From Orthonyx spaldingii (lineage: Eukaryota > Chordata > Aves > Passeriformes > Orthonychidae): DNA of 64,000 nucleotides. The position numbers were made by a program, and so were the translations under genes. The notes under the pieces were generated by a model, which was not told the origin of the DNA, made no database searches, and saw only the letters and a program-made list of their open reading frames with translations. Shown here in pieces: positions 50,001-59,670 of this stretch (position 1 is the stretch's first letter; the number at the start of each line of letters is the position of its first letter). Where the stretch lies: the NCBI GenBank assembly GCA_013397795.1, contig VZTJ01001391.1, positions 729,482 to 793,481 of the forward strand, written 5' to 3'.

Positions 50001-51338
50001 CCAGCTAATCACTTACAGTGATAATTTAACCAGCTCTATTGCCAACACGTAATGCAACCAAGCACAACCTCCCTAATATGCCTTCCCATTTTATTTCACA
50101 TTAACAGATACAAAAGGGTGCTATTCAGCAAAAACCAAATGACCAATGAAATACCCATATTAGAACAAAAAGCAGAGAAATCATCTAAAGTTATATAATC
50201 ATTGTTGATAGCTTCAAATTCAGTAAGGGCATAAAGTTTTGTTTTTTCTTCCTAAATCAATAACCAAATCTACCCTTCTGTTTACAAAGCTTGTTGTAAT
50301 GTAACTTCAGAAATTCAGATAAAAATTAAATCCCAACAATAAAAACTTAATTAGTTTCTATATGGCAGGAATATATGGAAATGCACGTGCTAATTATTTT
50401 TCCTGCAAATCACTACATATTGGTTCTGCCTTTTAAAAATACATACTACTATAGATCTATGAATTATACTTCAAGATAAAATAAACCAACATTTTTAGTG
50501 TAATAAAAGATTTGGAAGGCCATTTTTGAGTACTTTAACTTGCCTAATACTTTTATTCACTTTTTTTTTTTTTTTTTTGGTCAGTACTCAATGGCAGAAT
50601 GAAGTGGTATGCTTTCTATTTCAAGCATAAATTATTGATACAACTTCTCAAAAATTGCATATAAAAAATCTACCTGAAGTGTTACATTAGCCAAATGTAA
50701 ATACTGTTTCTCAGCTAAACATTACTCTGTAGAAAGCCAATGTGATTCTTTTTAAGTCACTCTTGTTCATATATACACTTAGCTAGAAAGGCTAGATTAA
50801 CACTTAAATAAAAAAAAATATTAGTCCTGCAATTAGAAACTAGGCATCAAGAAACAGTAGCTAATTTTTTCACAAACCTCTGGATAATTTTGTTCTTCCC
50901 TTCTGAAAGTTATATATGAAATATACTTCCATGTCCAAACTGTCAATACTAGTTATTCATTTGTCTTACAGTAAATAAAACAACTGCTGAATAGACCATT
51001 TTCTTCCTTTGATTAACTGACTGGTGACAGTACAGCTACTTTATTATATATAACCTCTCTTTTATTTTCCTTAAAGAATTATAATGTTACTAACTTAGAG
51101 TCAGTGATGAAGTGTAAGAGAGCAGATTTGTAGTTTGAAAACAACCCCCAAATGCTCCATTAATAAAACATTTAACTAACACCTTATAGCATTACTAAAC
51201 TTCACTTTTCTGTTAACTGGCTTGATTTTTCCTCACAGGGTAGAACTCACCATTGCCATTATATAGAATCTGCATAGTTTCGAACTCCAGTGCCGTATAT
51301 GTTGGATCTAAAACTTCACTGTAGTTTGCCATTTCCAT
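31973..51338 (-). CDS. HNF4G: HNF4G, orphan nuclear receptor, ten-exon coding region
   Basis: Hepatocyte nuclear factor 4 gamma is a nuclear transcription factor that binds DR1-type DNA as a dimer and acts in gut, kidney, pancreas and liver programmes (family knowledge). Coding exons on the minus strand: 51338-51251, 48380-48212, 45861-45767, 42272-42166, 38082-37927, 35816-35729, 33648-33496, 33316-33080, 32603-32481, 32091-31973. They sum to 1335 bases, 444 residues plus TGA, with GT-AG at all nine introns and no internal stop. Zinc-finger cysteines are C49/C52/C66/C69 and C85/C91/C101/C104, the P-box is at 66-73, the ligand-binding domain spans about 155-364 and the AF-2 helix LLQEMLL is at 357-363. 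The short tail ending in KQKPL resembles HNF4G and not the longer HNF4A tail; birds also keep an HNF4 beta paralogue, which is the main alternative. Length agrees with the long HNF4G isoform as I remember it. No frameshift or premature stop was seen, so I read it as functional. Confidence 0.95.
32481..32603 (-). CDS. HNF4G: HNF4G coding exon 9 (residues 365-406, F domain)
   Basis: Acceptor TTTTTGCAG, donor GTAAGT. The exon encodes TSNDANHLHHPMHPHLAQDP and LTGQTVLISSMSAPVHTEQI. The His/Pro-rich opening is the typical F-domain start of HNF4 proteins. Phase 1 at both ends. Confidence 0.94.
33080..33316 (-). CDS. HNF4G: HNF4G coding exon 8 (residues 286-365, dimer interface and AF-2 helix)
   Basis: The largest exon, 237 bases. 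It contains KIKNMRFQVQISLEDYINDR, then QYDSRGRFGELLLLLPTLQ, SITWQMIEQIQLVKLFGIVK and the C-terminal activation helix LLQEMLLGG. The AF-2 glutamate (E360), which clamps LXXLL coactivators, is present. QLVKLFGIVKIDSLLQ is gamma-like. Donor GTAAGA. Confidence 0.97.
33496..33648 (-). CDS. HNF4G: HNF4G coding exon 7 (residues 235-286, ligand-binding domain)
   Basis: Acceptor TTTCTCTCTAAG, donor GTATTT. The exon encodes NNYIIHRNSTEVEICRVANR, then ILDELVRPFQEIQIDDNEYA and CLKAIVFFDP. These are the central helices of the HNF4 ligand-binding domain. It starts and ends in phase 1. The following intron is only 179 bases. Confidence 0.95.
33649..35728 (-). other. HNF4G: HNF4G intron 6
   Basis: A 2080-bp intron. 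It is AT-rich except for about 34690-35260, which is richer in G+C and carries a minus-strand open frame of 206 codons (35205-34585). That frame has no domain I recognise and no splice context. No CR1 or LTR was recognised. Confidence 0.8.
35729..35816 (-). CDS. HNF4G: HNF4G coding exon 6 (residues 206-235, ligand-binding domain)
   Basis: This short exon encodes VALLRAHAGEHLLLGAAKRS and MAYKDILLL. R210 matches the arginine that holds the carboxylate of the bound fatty acid in HNF4 structures (family knowledge). The acceptor is TTTTTTTCATGAG and the donor GTAAAT. GAAKRSMAY differs from the GATKRSMMY-type sequence I recall from mammalian HNF4G. Confidence 0.94.
35817..37926 (-). other. HNF4G: HNF4G intron 5
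   Basis: A 2110-bp AT-rich intron. Open frames here are short and unrelated to known proteins. I see no repeat family in it. Confidence 0.75.
37927..38082 (-). CDS. HNF4G: HNF4G coding exon 5 (residues 154-205, start of ligand-binding domain)
   Basis: A 156-base phase 0-0 exon. It carries the early ligand-binding-domain helices, with DVCESMKQQLLVLVEWAKY (174-193) followed by IPGFCELPLDDQ, the nuclear-receptor signature region. The acceptor sequence ATTATGGCCAG has a weak pyrimidine tract close to the AG, although the frame and homology leave no doubt about the junction. Donor GTATAA. Confidence 0.95.
38911..39202. repeat. 292-nt uninterrupted purine tract: (GAA)n and (GAAAAA)n
   Basis: Every base from 38911 to 39202 on the plus strand is A or G. 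It contains about 13 GAA units (about 38941-38979), then about 20 perfect hexamers AGAAAA (39001-39120), with impure G/A blocks on each side. On the HNF4G sense strand this is a pure T/C tract in intron 4. The long Lys/Glu and Phe/Ser/Leu open frames here are products of the repeat, not genes. Confidence 0.98.
40138..40185. repeat. Inverted repeat with two competing hairpins
   Basis: CTAGGTATTCAT (40138-40149) is perfectly complementary to ATGAATACCTAG (40174-40185). Inside it, TTCATGGGA (40145-40153) pairs with TCCCATGAA (40158-40166) around a 4-base loop. The two stems share bases, so only one can form at a time. Lies in HNF4G intron 4, about 115 bp from a CR1 fragment. Confidence 0.85.
40301..40570 (-). 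mobile_element. CR1 LINE fragment
   Basis: Reads on the minus strand as a CR1 3' region. On the plus strand it opens with ATCATAGA and AGGAGGGACCTTGAAAGAT, and continues through a block corresponding to the conserved 'GGTTAGGACCTT...TTCTTTCTTATATTGAGA' order found in avian CR1. Ancient and diverged; the inner end is approximate. In HNF4G intron 4, sense orientation. Confidence 0.75.
40733..40826. repeat. 47-bp tandem duplication
   Basis: Two consecutive copies (40733-40779 and 40780-40826) share almost all bases, starting AAAATAACTAATTTTCCCT and ending near GGATG, with a few substitutions. A local slippage or repair duplication in HNF4G intron 4. Confidence 0.9.
41318..41460 (-). mobile_element. 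Ancient CR1 fragment
   Basis: GTTCATCTAGTCTGCCCAGG followed by a block ending CACCCAGTAATTCCTGCAT resembles the 3' part of old CR1 copies shared by turtles and birds. Strongly diverged; limits approximate. In HNF4G intron 4. Confidence 0.55.
42166..42272 (-). CDS. HNF4G: HNF4G coding exon 4 (residues 118-153, hinge)
   Basis: Acceptor TTTTCCAG, donor GTACTG. The exon encodes VQNERDRISTRRNTFDG, the conserved end of the DNA-binding region and start of the hinge, and then a less conserved serine-rich stretch ending SQAETLSRQ. It ends in phase 0. The hinge is the fastest-changing part of this receptor family, so its divergence from mammals is expected. Confidence 0.93.
42273..45766 (-). other. 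HNF4G: HNF4G intron 3
   Basis: A 3494-bp intron containing one antisense CR1 copy (44090-44515). The remainder is AT-rich sequence with no recognised element. Confidence 0.75.
44090..44515 (+). mobile_element. CR1 LINE fragment, antisense in HNF4G intron 3
   Basis: Shows the usual CR1 order on the plus strand: AAAAACCCTTCCCAATGAGG, then TTGGAAGAGCTTGCTGAGCA, GTCCCAAGCAACCTGGCTGA and GGGGGCTGAACTAGATGA. The 5' limit is uncertain. Diverged, no coding capacity. Confidence 0.75.
45767..45861 (-). CDS. HNF4G: HNF4G coding exon 3 (residues 86-118, second zinc finger)
   Basis: The acceptor is CTCTGATAG and the donor GTAATG. The exon encodes FNRQCIVDKDKRNQC and RYCRLKKCFRAGMKKE. The zinc ligands are C91, C101 and C104 with C85 from the previous exon; the D-box spacing of nine residues between C91 and C101 is standard. 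Vertebrate HNF4 proteins, as I recall them, read FSRQCVVDK here, so S to N and V to I are departures. The basic C-terminal extension that contacts the minor groove is intact. Confidence 0.94.
45862..48211 (-). other. HNF4G: HNF4G intron 2
   Basis: A 2350-bp intron, about a third of which is a decayed LTR in sense orientation (46775-47592). It splits the two zinc-finger exons. A 113-codon minus-strand frame at 46129-46470 is not recognisable and lacks support. Confidence 0.8.
46775..47592 (-). mobile_element. Decayed ERVL-like LTR, truncated, sense in HNF4G intron 2
   Basis: On the minus strand it begins near TATATTGAGTTTTCATGCCA, continues with a GGATAATATATTTACGAAG TATA-like block (about 47425-47440) and a CCAAT-containing block (about 47488). 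Then come repeated 'GGAGCAG ... CCCATGGA' type units, ending near 46775 in the part matching GTGTGGTGAACTGACTG. This order matches the abundant ERVL-type LTRs of songbird and other neoavian genomes as I remember them. The distal part with the poly(A) signal is missing. Open plus-strand frames of up to 266 codons over it (46613-47413) are non-genic reading of the LTR. No retroviral gene is present. Confidence 0.75.
48212..48380 (-). CDS. HNF4G: HNF4G coding exon 2 (residues 30-86, first zinc finger)
   Basis: After the acceptor CTCTTGTCAG the exon completes D30 and encodes a short linker with an internal methionine, M38 (MNAADNGVSS), then the first C4 finger. C49, C52, C66 and C69 are the zinc ligands. 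The P-box CDGCKGFF, which reads the DNA half-site, is intact, followed by RRSIRKNHVYSC. The exon ends two bases into R86 at donor GTATTT. Reading through the donor gives only a few codons before a stop. M38 matches the start of the shorter HNF4G protein, so it may serve as an alternative start. Confidence 0.95.
48381..51250 (-). other. HNF4G: HNF4G intron 1
   Basis: A 2870-bp AT-rich intron between the long-isoform first exon and the first zinc-finger exon. It has a poly(T) run near 50561-50579. The promoter for shorter HNF4G forms starting at M38 could lie here, but I see no CpG island or clear core promoter. Confidence 0.7.
51251..51338 (-). CDS. HNF4G: HNF4G coding exon 1 (residues 1-29, AF-1 region)
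   Basis: This exon encodes MEMANYSEVL followed by DPTYTALEFETMQILYNGN, the N-terminal A/B domain of the long HNF4 isoform (HNF4A P1 products begin with a closely similar segment). The first ATG (51338-51336) has purines at -3 and G at +4; a second in-frame ATG lies two codons on. The exon ends with one base of codon 30 and the donor GTGAGT at 51250. The non-coding start of the exon cannot be located, and other upstream first exons are possible. Confidence 0.88.
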
Positions 51339-51480
51339 GTCCAGTATTGGTTCTGAGAGCCTCATCATTGAATGCAAAAGCAGTGGAAAAGCTGTTCAAA
51401 TGTACAACCTTCCCATTCTGTTTCACAGTGATTGATAATCCAAAGTTAACTATAACTGTGTCACTTACGTGCAGCAATGG
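51339..51480 (-). promoter_or_regulatory. HNF4G: Region just upstream of HNF4G start codon, candidate 5' UTR or promoter
   Basis: About 90-120 bases before the ATG the minus strand reads ATAGTTAACTTTGGATTATC followed by AATCAC. GTTAAC is an HNF1-type half site, TTATCAATCA resembles ONECUT or PBX/HOX sites, and CCAAAGTTAA on the plus strand is a partial HNF4-type half site. There is no CpG island. Whether this is promoter or transcribed leader is unknown; factor names are inference from short motifs. Confidence 0.25.
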
Positions 51481-54400
51481 GAGGAGCTGGAAAACTGCTT
51501 CTGTATGCTGTATTTTACCTGGGTATTTTTTTTTTCTTTTATGATACAGTGCAACCCTTCTGATAATCTTGGAATGCTTTTTGAAATAATCTTATCAGGA
51601 GTTGTATTGGTTCCAGTTCTTGCACGAACCCAAGGACGTGCAGGAAGCTTCCTATCCCTTATGCTTTGCTGCACATTTTGTTGTCAATGTGTGGTACAAA
51701 CAGTTCTAAACAAACTCCTCTGGTTGTTCTGTGTAGAGACTATAAGTTCATATGCCATTTTGTTCTCTCTCTTCAGAACAATAAGGAAATGTGACATGAT
51801 TATGGACTATCTCAAACTATACCCAAATCACCCACCTTCATATTTTAAAAGACAGCTGTAAAACCTCCCCTTTTACGGCTGGAAGTGTTCTTTCCCACTG
51901 TCAATGACCTAGCTCTGTAGGCATTCCTCAGCAAGGCTTCAAGTCACACAAGTCTGCAGCAGGGCCAGTTCATAAATCCCCTCCATCACACACTGTGCTG
52001 CTGCAATGTCTCCTGGCACTGGACTCTACACACTCAGATTCCTGCTCTAAGCCTTCTTCATACAAGATGTGATGGCTGCATTTCCAAGCACCATTCAGAT
52101 GCACAGGGGGAAAAGAAATATTAAGTCAAAAGAAATATTAATATCACCTTCTCTGTAATGAAGAATCTCTGGCTAGGTCCATGGCTCATCAGTTGGTAGA
52201 CATGGCATGTACAAACCTAGTTTAAAACCCTCCTGTTAAGCTGCTTGAACCTGTGCCAAATATACAGCTGAACAGCAGAATTTCACTTGCTAATCTGGTG
52301 CTTTCAAATGTTGAATAACAGAATTTTAAATGTTATTACTTCTCAATACATTCTTTACAGAAAACTACCCTTTATACTGCTGAAAAACAGTTACATAGAG
52401 ATTACATATATAGGAAAACTGTCCAGTTTATGTCTGATTAACAAGAGCTAGTAACTCTATATACAGCATTGAAATGCATATTTGAATGGAAAAGAGTGTC
52501 TGCAGTTGCTGTTCAGTTAAAGTAGCTGTAAAAGGGCACCATAAACCAACTCCTTGATTAAACAAATAAATATTTTAAAAAGCAATTTATGATAGACAAG
52601 TTACCAACGAAGGAGACAAATTTACATGAAAAGACCTAGAAAAAAAGCCTTTCAAAATTCATCCTTCTAATATCCATGTCCCCAGGGTTACCTGAGAGTC
52701 ACAAATCATCCTGTCTCCTTGTGGACATGTAGATGCAGTCTCAGGCCAGTTCTCCTCCTGACTCCAACAGAGCCCAGTAAAATAATTATGACAACACGAT
52801 TCTTGTATAAGTCACAGACCTATCCCTAAATCAAAGCATATTTACAGTTGTGTTACTGCTTGCACAAATTCTCCTCAGATTTTGGAGGGTCGCCACAGGG
52901 GCTGTCTTTTTCAACCTACTGCTATTCCTTTTCCTTTAAACCATTCATCCATTATTATATTTAATGAGATATCAAAAAAACTGCAGAAGTTGCTTCTTAA
53001 AAAAGGCAATCTTATAATTTTATGCCTTCTTATGAATAGCACATTTATGAATAGCCAATATGACTACAAATATTTCCTACATATGACAGAAGACAATACA
53101 AAAAATGGCAATTTTAAAAAGATATTTAAGAATATGACTGAAATTTTAGAATATTTCTTGCCTACAATCATGGAAAAAATTACTCAGAAAGTGTTATTTC
53201 ACAGTACTGGATGTGTATAAGGTTTCACAGTTTTTAAACACAGCCAATATTTCTTTCTTTTCTTAAAGTATATTAAATTAAGATTGATGAAAAACCATTT
53301 GTTGACAGTCAATATTGTTTAGGAAATCACTGTAGTTTCATCATGAGATGGAATAATTTTATATTACCTCATGGTTCAGTTTGAAAAGTTTCTTCTGTAG
53401 CAGAATTTGTCGTATTTGCTACAACCATTTGTTGTATTTGTGTAGTATTTGCTATAAAACTAATTACTAGTTACATAACAAATGATTCATTGCCTTAACA
53501 TGCTGCTTAGCATAATATAAAAAGGCTTACATGTTAACTAGAATTATCTTTTGTTCTTCAGTGTACATTATTTGATAAGAATTTCTATAAATATTATCTG
53601 GCTTTTTAATACCAAAATTGTATGCTTACACACAAATCCACTGCATATTTTTTTATTTCAAAATGCCAGTCCTGAAAACATTCTGGCATATAAGTAAATT
53701 TAAAATAAGGCAATGAATGGAAGATGGAAGATATCATGTATGACATGATCAAATCCTACTATTCCCTCTGCTATTAGCAGAACTTCTTCAATGCTGCCAA
53801 AACAGGTCCCTTAGTGACTGCTAAAGAGAGGGAATGAATTGACCCTTCATACTTCTGTCATATAAAAACTCATTTCAATCGATTTTTTAATATGGAAAAA
53901 TGTATGCTATAGGAAAGACATTCTTTATGCTATTTTCTCATGTTTTGCTAAGGAAACTTCTTACAGTCAAATCTTGCACTCATAAAAATGTGCTTTCTGG
54001 GGGATTTTTGGCATCATGAAGTACGTCATGAACAATTAATGTATATTAAATCACTACGGTAAAATATTAATATGTTTTCCTTCAGCCTTAGGTGGATTAG
54101 AATGCAGTCCTGGAATTAGAGCAGTTGACGAAAGAAGCTAATGATGAACAGCTTTTGGTCTTCTGTCAGTTCAAGCTTTATACTGTTCACTAGTATTCAG
54201 ACCCCCACACAGCAGATTTCTTTTCATATTGGACACCTGCGCTGTTTTTCAAATTCTGAATGACACTGCAGCTGGTAGTATAAAATGTTCTGTCAAGTCA
54301 CCTACTACTGACAGCCAAGAAATATCAGCCTAAGGTAAGCAAAAGTTTTAAAACTGTGTAATTATTCAAACTGCTAAGCACTGATTTGAGATAAGCGATA

Positions 54401-57400
54401 ATGTAAATTTGAATAAGAAATAATTTCTCAAAGTAAATTTTGCCGTAATTGTGAAGAGAAAGCTACACAATAATGGTTTTGTTCATGTGGTTTTCTTGCT
54501 TTTTTTCTTTAAATCTGATGACCTTAGGATCACATACAGAAAGCATTCCTATCTTATCTTTAAGACTATTAACTCTGTTAATTGTTCAGCTCTCCATATT
54601 AAATATAATCATTCTTTTTGACTGTGGTATAAAATACAGCACAACCTAATAAAATCAAGGTTATTTCCATAAAAGTCTTCCTGAAAATAAAAACAAAACT
54701 CAAACTATTATCACCACTGAAACAGTTTTGGTTTTCTTTTTTTTTTTTTTTTTTTTTTTAAATTAGTAGCAATTTGTCCTTTTATCTTTCCAGCTTAAGA
54801 AATGTAGGTCGCCAGAATAAAGTGTTGATTTAAAGGTATTTTTTTTTTCTTGTTTCCCATATATTCTGAGTAAGAACACACCTTCACTCTATTTCCTGCT
54901 TTGCAAGTACAGTGACTTGTGGTGGACATACTTGGAAGGCATTCTATTTTTGTCAATAACCTGTCATATTACTCCAGCATGCTGGCAAGACACAAATTTT
55001 GATCTGTTTCCCCTCTTGATGGCTGGCACATGCAGGACAGGTATGTAGGGAGTCCATACTAACAAACCCTAAGAGAAACCATATGAGCTGAGCCAGAATG
55101 CCTCCTTAGTACAGCAAACTCAGAGACCTCCAAGCCAGAGAGCTCATTTGCCAAAAGCTTGCTACCCAGGAAGCAGTGTGAAAATTTCTGCACCCCCACG
55201 GACAATCTCATCTTTGGCTTAGAAAGATACACGCCTACATAATACCACAGACTCAGCTTCCCTCTCCTGGAACACACCCTCAGTGCCAGGGAGAACACTG
55301 CTAGTCACCATCACATCAGCTCTGCTGACACCCACCCCCAAGTACTTTCATAAAAGGTCCATGAGCAATGACTGGGAAATGTTTGCTTATATTCTAAAAC
55401 AAAATTATGACATGTTTGTCATGGAAAGGTTTGTAACACTGTGGCATTATTTGATAGAGATTGCTGGCTTTTTATTTTTTAAATAAATGCAAATGTTAGA
55501 GTTGGATCAGATCTAAAAATCAGGGATAAAGTATAAATGTGTATTAAAATACAAATGTGTATAACCAAGGTTCTTCAAAAAGAAATTGCCCTTTTGCTTA
55601 GCACCTAAGTAACATGATGGAAACATGGCTACTCCTCTACAACTCTAAGATATTACAGCAAGTCATTTAATGTTGTCATGCCCCCACCCCCCACCTACCC
55701 AAAAATTTCAGAGTCAAATAAGGAAAAAGTTGCCTTTGAGATGGTTAATGTGAAAGCATTTTTCAGAACAACTTTTGAATCATGAGAATAAATATATAGC
55801 ACAACTGCTTCCACTAAGGTGACCAAAGGCATCATCTCATACTCCTCAAACCCAGCACCAACTATCACCTTCAACAAGTAAATCTATCAACTTCAACAAG
55901 TAAATTTATGGCACTTAGACTTCTGACTTTGTCCTAAAAAATAGAGTGGTTAAATAAAACATTAAAATAGCAAAGTCAGTACCAGAATTGAATAACAAGT
56001 TTTCACGGCACACTTATTAGGCAAGGTGGTAAGATTAGCTGCAACAAATCACGCCAGGTGAAACTGAAACACAGATCTTTGTGGGAAACCTAGGCTAAGC
56101 CTGTTTTCATTACTCACATTTTTAGACACTTAGACCACCCCAGGCATTCTATAAAAAGGAGATTCTTGCACATATTGAATTTGCCTATTTTTTAAGTTAA
56201 ATCAGTCATTCATTACGTTGAGCTCCAGTCTAACATACAGCATATATAGCTTTCTTTCATAAGTTATGTTGAGGGTTGTATTTGCTTAGGGTTTTTTTCA
56301 TTTTAGCATAACAGGGAACAGACAATTATTGTGAGACCTGATTGTCTTCATATTTGTGTCTTTGGCTTAAAAAATTATTTGTCATTCAGAACAATCAGCT
56401 ATAACTTCAATGGTCATGAATGTGAATAAATATGAAAAACAGAGAATGTGGCTGGTGTCTGACTTGTCAAATATTGTGGACCCACTCTACAGCACACTTT
56501 AAAGCTTGAAATAATCCCAAAATAGTTATGAAGATGTCAATGAGTAGTCTACATCACAGTTTCAAAGCTGAGTAAGAGATCTAGTACTCCAAATTCTATG
56601 AAGTGCAATTTACAATTTTAATCTTGCATCCACCTTGGTATTTGCCCTGTCAGTAGCTGAGGGAAAATATCAAAGGAATATGAAAGCTCTAAAATATTTT
56701 GAGCCTGAAGAACAGCTGCTGCAGGATAATTTTAAGGATAATTTACACTTGCTGAGGATATAGCCTGCTTTCAGATTCTCCCTCTCTATTCCAAATATAA
56801 TTCTCTCCATCTTATTCTAAAAGGATAAATGATTTATTTATTCACTTTATATACCACAGTGTCATTGAGGGGATATGCTACTAAGATAGCAACAGTAACA
56901 TAATGGTGTCATATGCAAAGAGATGTTACATCCACCCTTAAGGTGAAGGTAGACAAAGCTATCTGGTTTATCTGATTTTATTTATCACTTACACATGCAC
57001 ACATACATCAGTGAGTGACCTGGGTAGCATCTCACAAAGTATAAGATACACTGCAGTTCACAAACCCTTAGTTGTGTTCTCTCTTTAACAGAAGGCTGTT
57101 TTGACGATGATTCTCACATTGTATTCACCCACAATTTTCACAGAGCAAAATTATTAAGGCAGTATCATCTTCATTTTGCAGATATCCCATGCTACTGTTT
57201 GTCAATGGTTTAGAAACCCATGGTATATCTGTGACAACCTTTCAGCAAGGAAATATTCAAGGAAAAGCCATCTCATAGCCAAGAGATCAAACATGGACCA
57301 TTGCATATGGGCCATCACTAAATGTCGAGAGCTAGCTGTACAACTGCGCCGATGGAGAGCATTGTGTCAGGGTGATGGAAGAGTAAAGGCCATGATGGTG

Positions 57401-57464
57401 CCAGTTAAAGTAGCACATTTCTATGGGAAGATTTAGAAGGACGAGTAATGGTGAAGTGGAAGCT
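51481..57464. other. Upstream flank of HNF4G, no gene recognised
   Basis: Contains short unassigned open frames on the plus strand at 51469-51861 (130 codons) and 52882-53220 (112 codons), neither with recognisable domains, the poly(T) tract at 54732 and a tRNA-like A-box/B-box pair near 52182-52230. Alternative HNF4G first exons could be hidden here. Confidence 0.6.
54732..54760. repeat. Poly(T) tract
   Basis: A run of about 22 or more T on the plus strand just before AAATTAGTAGC. Low complexity, upstream flank of HNF4G. Confidence 0.85.
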
Positions 57465-57840
57465 TGAAGACAGTCATTCAAAAAGGAGGCTGAGGGGTGC
57501 CCTCATTGCTCTCTACAGTTTTCTGAAGATAGGAAGTGGAGAGGGAGGGAGATGCTGATCTCTTCTCGCTTACATCCAGACATAGGCTGAATGAGAATGG
57601 TTCAAAGCTGTGTCAGGGGAGGTTTAGAGTAGACATTAGGAAGCACTTTTTTACCAGAGAATGGTCAAACATGGAAGATTTCCTAGAGAAGTGATCAGTG
57701 CGCCACGCCTGCCAGTGTCTAAGAGGCATTTGGACAATGCTCATCAAGGCTTTAATTTGATCAGTAGTGATTTGGTCAGGCAGTTGGACTAGATGGTTGC
57801 TGTAAGTTCCTTTCAACTGAAACAGTCTATTCTATTCCAG
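57465..57840 (+). mobile_element. CR1 LINE 3' fragment with TTCTA tail
   Basis: GAGGCTGAGGGGTGCCCTCA, TGTGTCAGGGGAGGTTTAGA, then CATTTGGACAATGCTCATCA, GGCAGTTGGACTAGATGGTT and GTTCCTTTCAACTGA, ending in a short ATTCT microsatellite (57823-57838). Such ATTCT tails mark one group of avian CR1. Confidence 0.88.
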
Positions 57841-59670
57841 TCTCATCTAGTCTAGTGTATCCTAATATTTTCTATTCAATCAGAACACAGTATGCCAGAT
57901 ACAAGGGTTAGGCAGTAAAGACTGAGGGCACAGAATATTTATATTCCTTTATCCATCTATTCCAGGAGGATGTCCACAGTAGACTGCAAGCCATGTAGAT
58001 ATCAAACGTTATGCAAATTTAAATCTTGTTTTATGTACACATATGTAAGTATGTACACACGGGAATTTATTGTCAGTGTTTCGGTGACAGCTGAATTTGC
58101 CTCCTGAATTATCATTAAGTATACCTACAAAAATTAATCTGACAGGGGAAGCTCTCCCTTCTACATACTGAATCTTAGTAATTCTTCACATTGTATTGTC
58201 CATGTCCACTCTCCATGAACTAATAGCAAATTTGTATTTTGCCAGTTCAATCCTTTTCTGTGCTTGCTTTGTGTCCAGATTAAGAATAGCTTTGCTAACC
58301 CTATCTGAGGTTAGCAGGCACTATTAGAAAATTGTGCATATTTATGGGGAGGAAGGATAAAAACCAAGGTACTTTTACTTTTTACATTGCAACAGATTAG
58401 GTTTACTGTTAGGTATGTGGATTACTATTAGGTAGACTTTAGTACTTAATATTTCTATTTTAACTTCATGCTCTTTAGTTCATTTTATTCTTGAAAACTC
58501 ACTATAGCCATGAAGTGTTGACCATTTAGAGGGCTTAAAGGATTTTTGTAGCATAGAATTTTTTGGTGAGATTTGCTGAGGTACAGTTAAATGACTGGAT
58601 ACACTTGTTAATTATTTGCTTAGATCAGGTAACTTATTATTTTCTGCTAAACACAGGAAAATTAATCAGAGAGTTATCCTGGAGAACAGAATGAAATGAG
58701 AAGAAAAGAGGAAAGAGTTCAGGCATAAGATAAAACCAAACCATCACGCTATTGATAAGTAAGACTAAGCACTCCTGTTCAGTCATCCCCAGGTGATTAG
58801 TAATTTCTTAATAAGCCTTCTTGGCAGGTTTTATGCAAACTTGCTCGTAAACAATGTTTTATACAGCCAGTTAGATAAATTTTACTTACAATTTACCCAC
58901 AGTTATCTTAGAAATACCATATAATGAGATTTTTTTTTCCACAGATAAACACCCTTGCCTTTGTCATACACAATAAAAGAGTTCAAAAGAAGGTTAACCA
59001 GTATCAAGGCAAGGTTTGTTTGGTATTCTTTTTTTTTAGCTTGCCTGGAATCTTACTTTTCTTTGTGATCAATTAATCATAGCAAGTCTTCTAATTTCTA
59101 TATTCTATCCCCTGCTGAATAAGTTATGTATTCTACACATTTCAAAACAAACTCAGTACACTTCTGCCCATGCTAGTGACTATATAACTCTTGGTCCTAT
59201 GTAAAAAGCTAATTAAATAACTGAATAGTCAGACAAGTGCCATTATTTTCAGTTACTCTGTCTAAAATTAAAATTTTTAACTAGAGCCTAAGCTGACTCA
59301 TCACATTCCTGCAGAAAGAACGTTGTGTCAACACACTCAGTTTAACCCTTCCAAGAAAATAGCGTGGTTGTGCTTAGCTTAGCAACTTCTCTTAATTGCT
59401 ATTGTTACAAAAATGAGTTAATGAGAAGTTCAGAGCATGTTAAAGACCAGCAGTTTAGAGTGAAAGTATGACAAATGAACAAAAACTTCAAATACTCCCT
59501 GAACAAAGGAACAATGAGAAAGCATAACGGCATATTCTCTGTTTCGACCATATTTCGGATCAGCTCTTTAGAGTACCAAAATAATTCAATTTTATGCAAA
59601 TAAAATCAAATAAATAAGTTTTTAGAGCAACTCACAGCCTAGGAAGGCATGTGTGTAAAATACCCTGACT

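Noticed and set aside
51469..51861. 130-codon plus-strand frame divergent from HNF4G
   Set aside because: No recognisable motif, hydrophobic low-information composition and no splice or promoter support.
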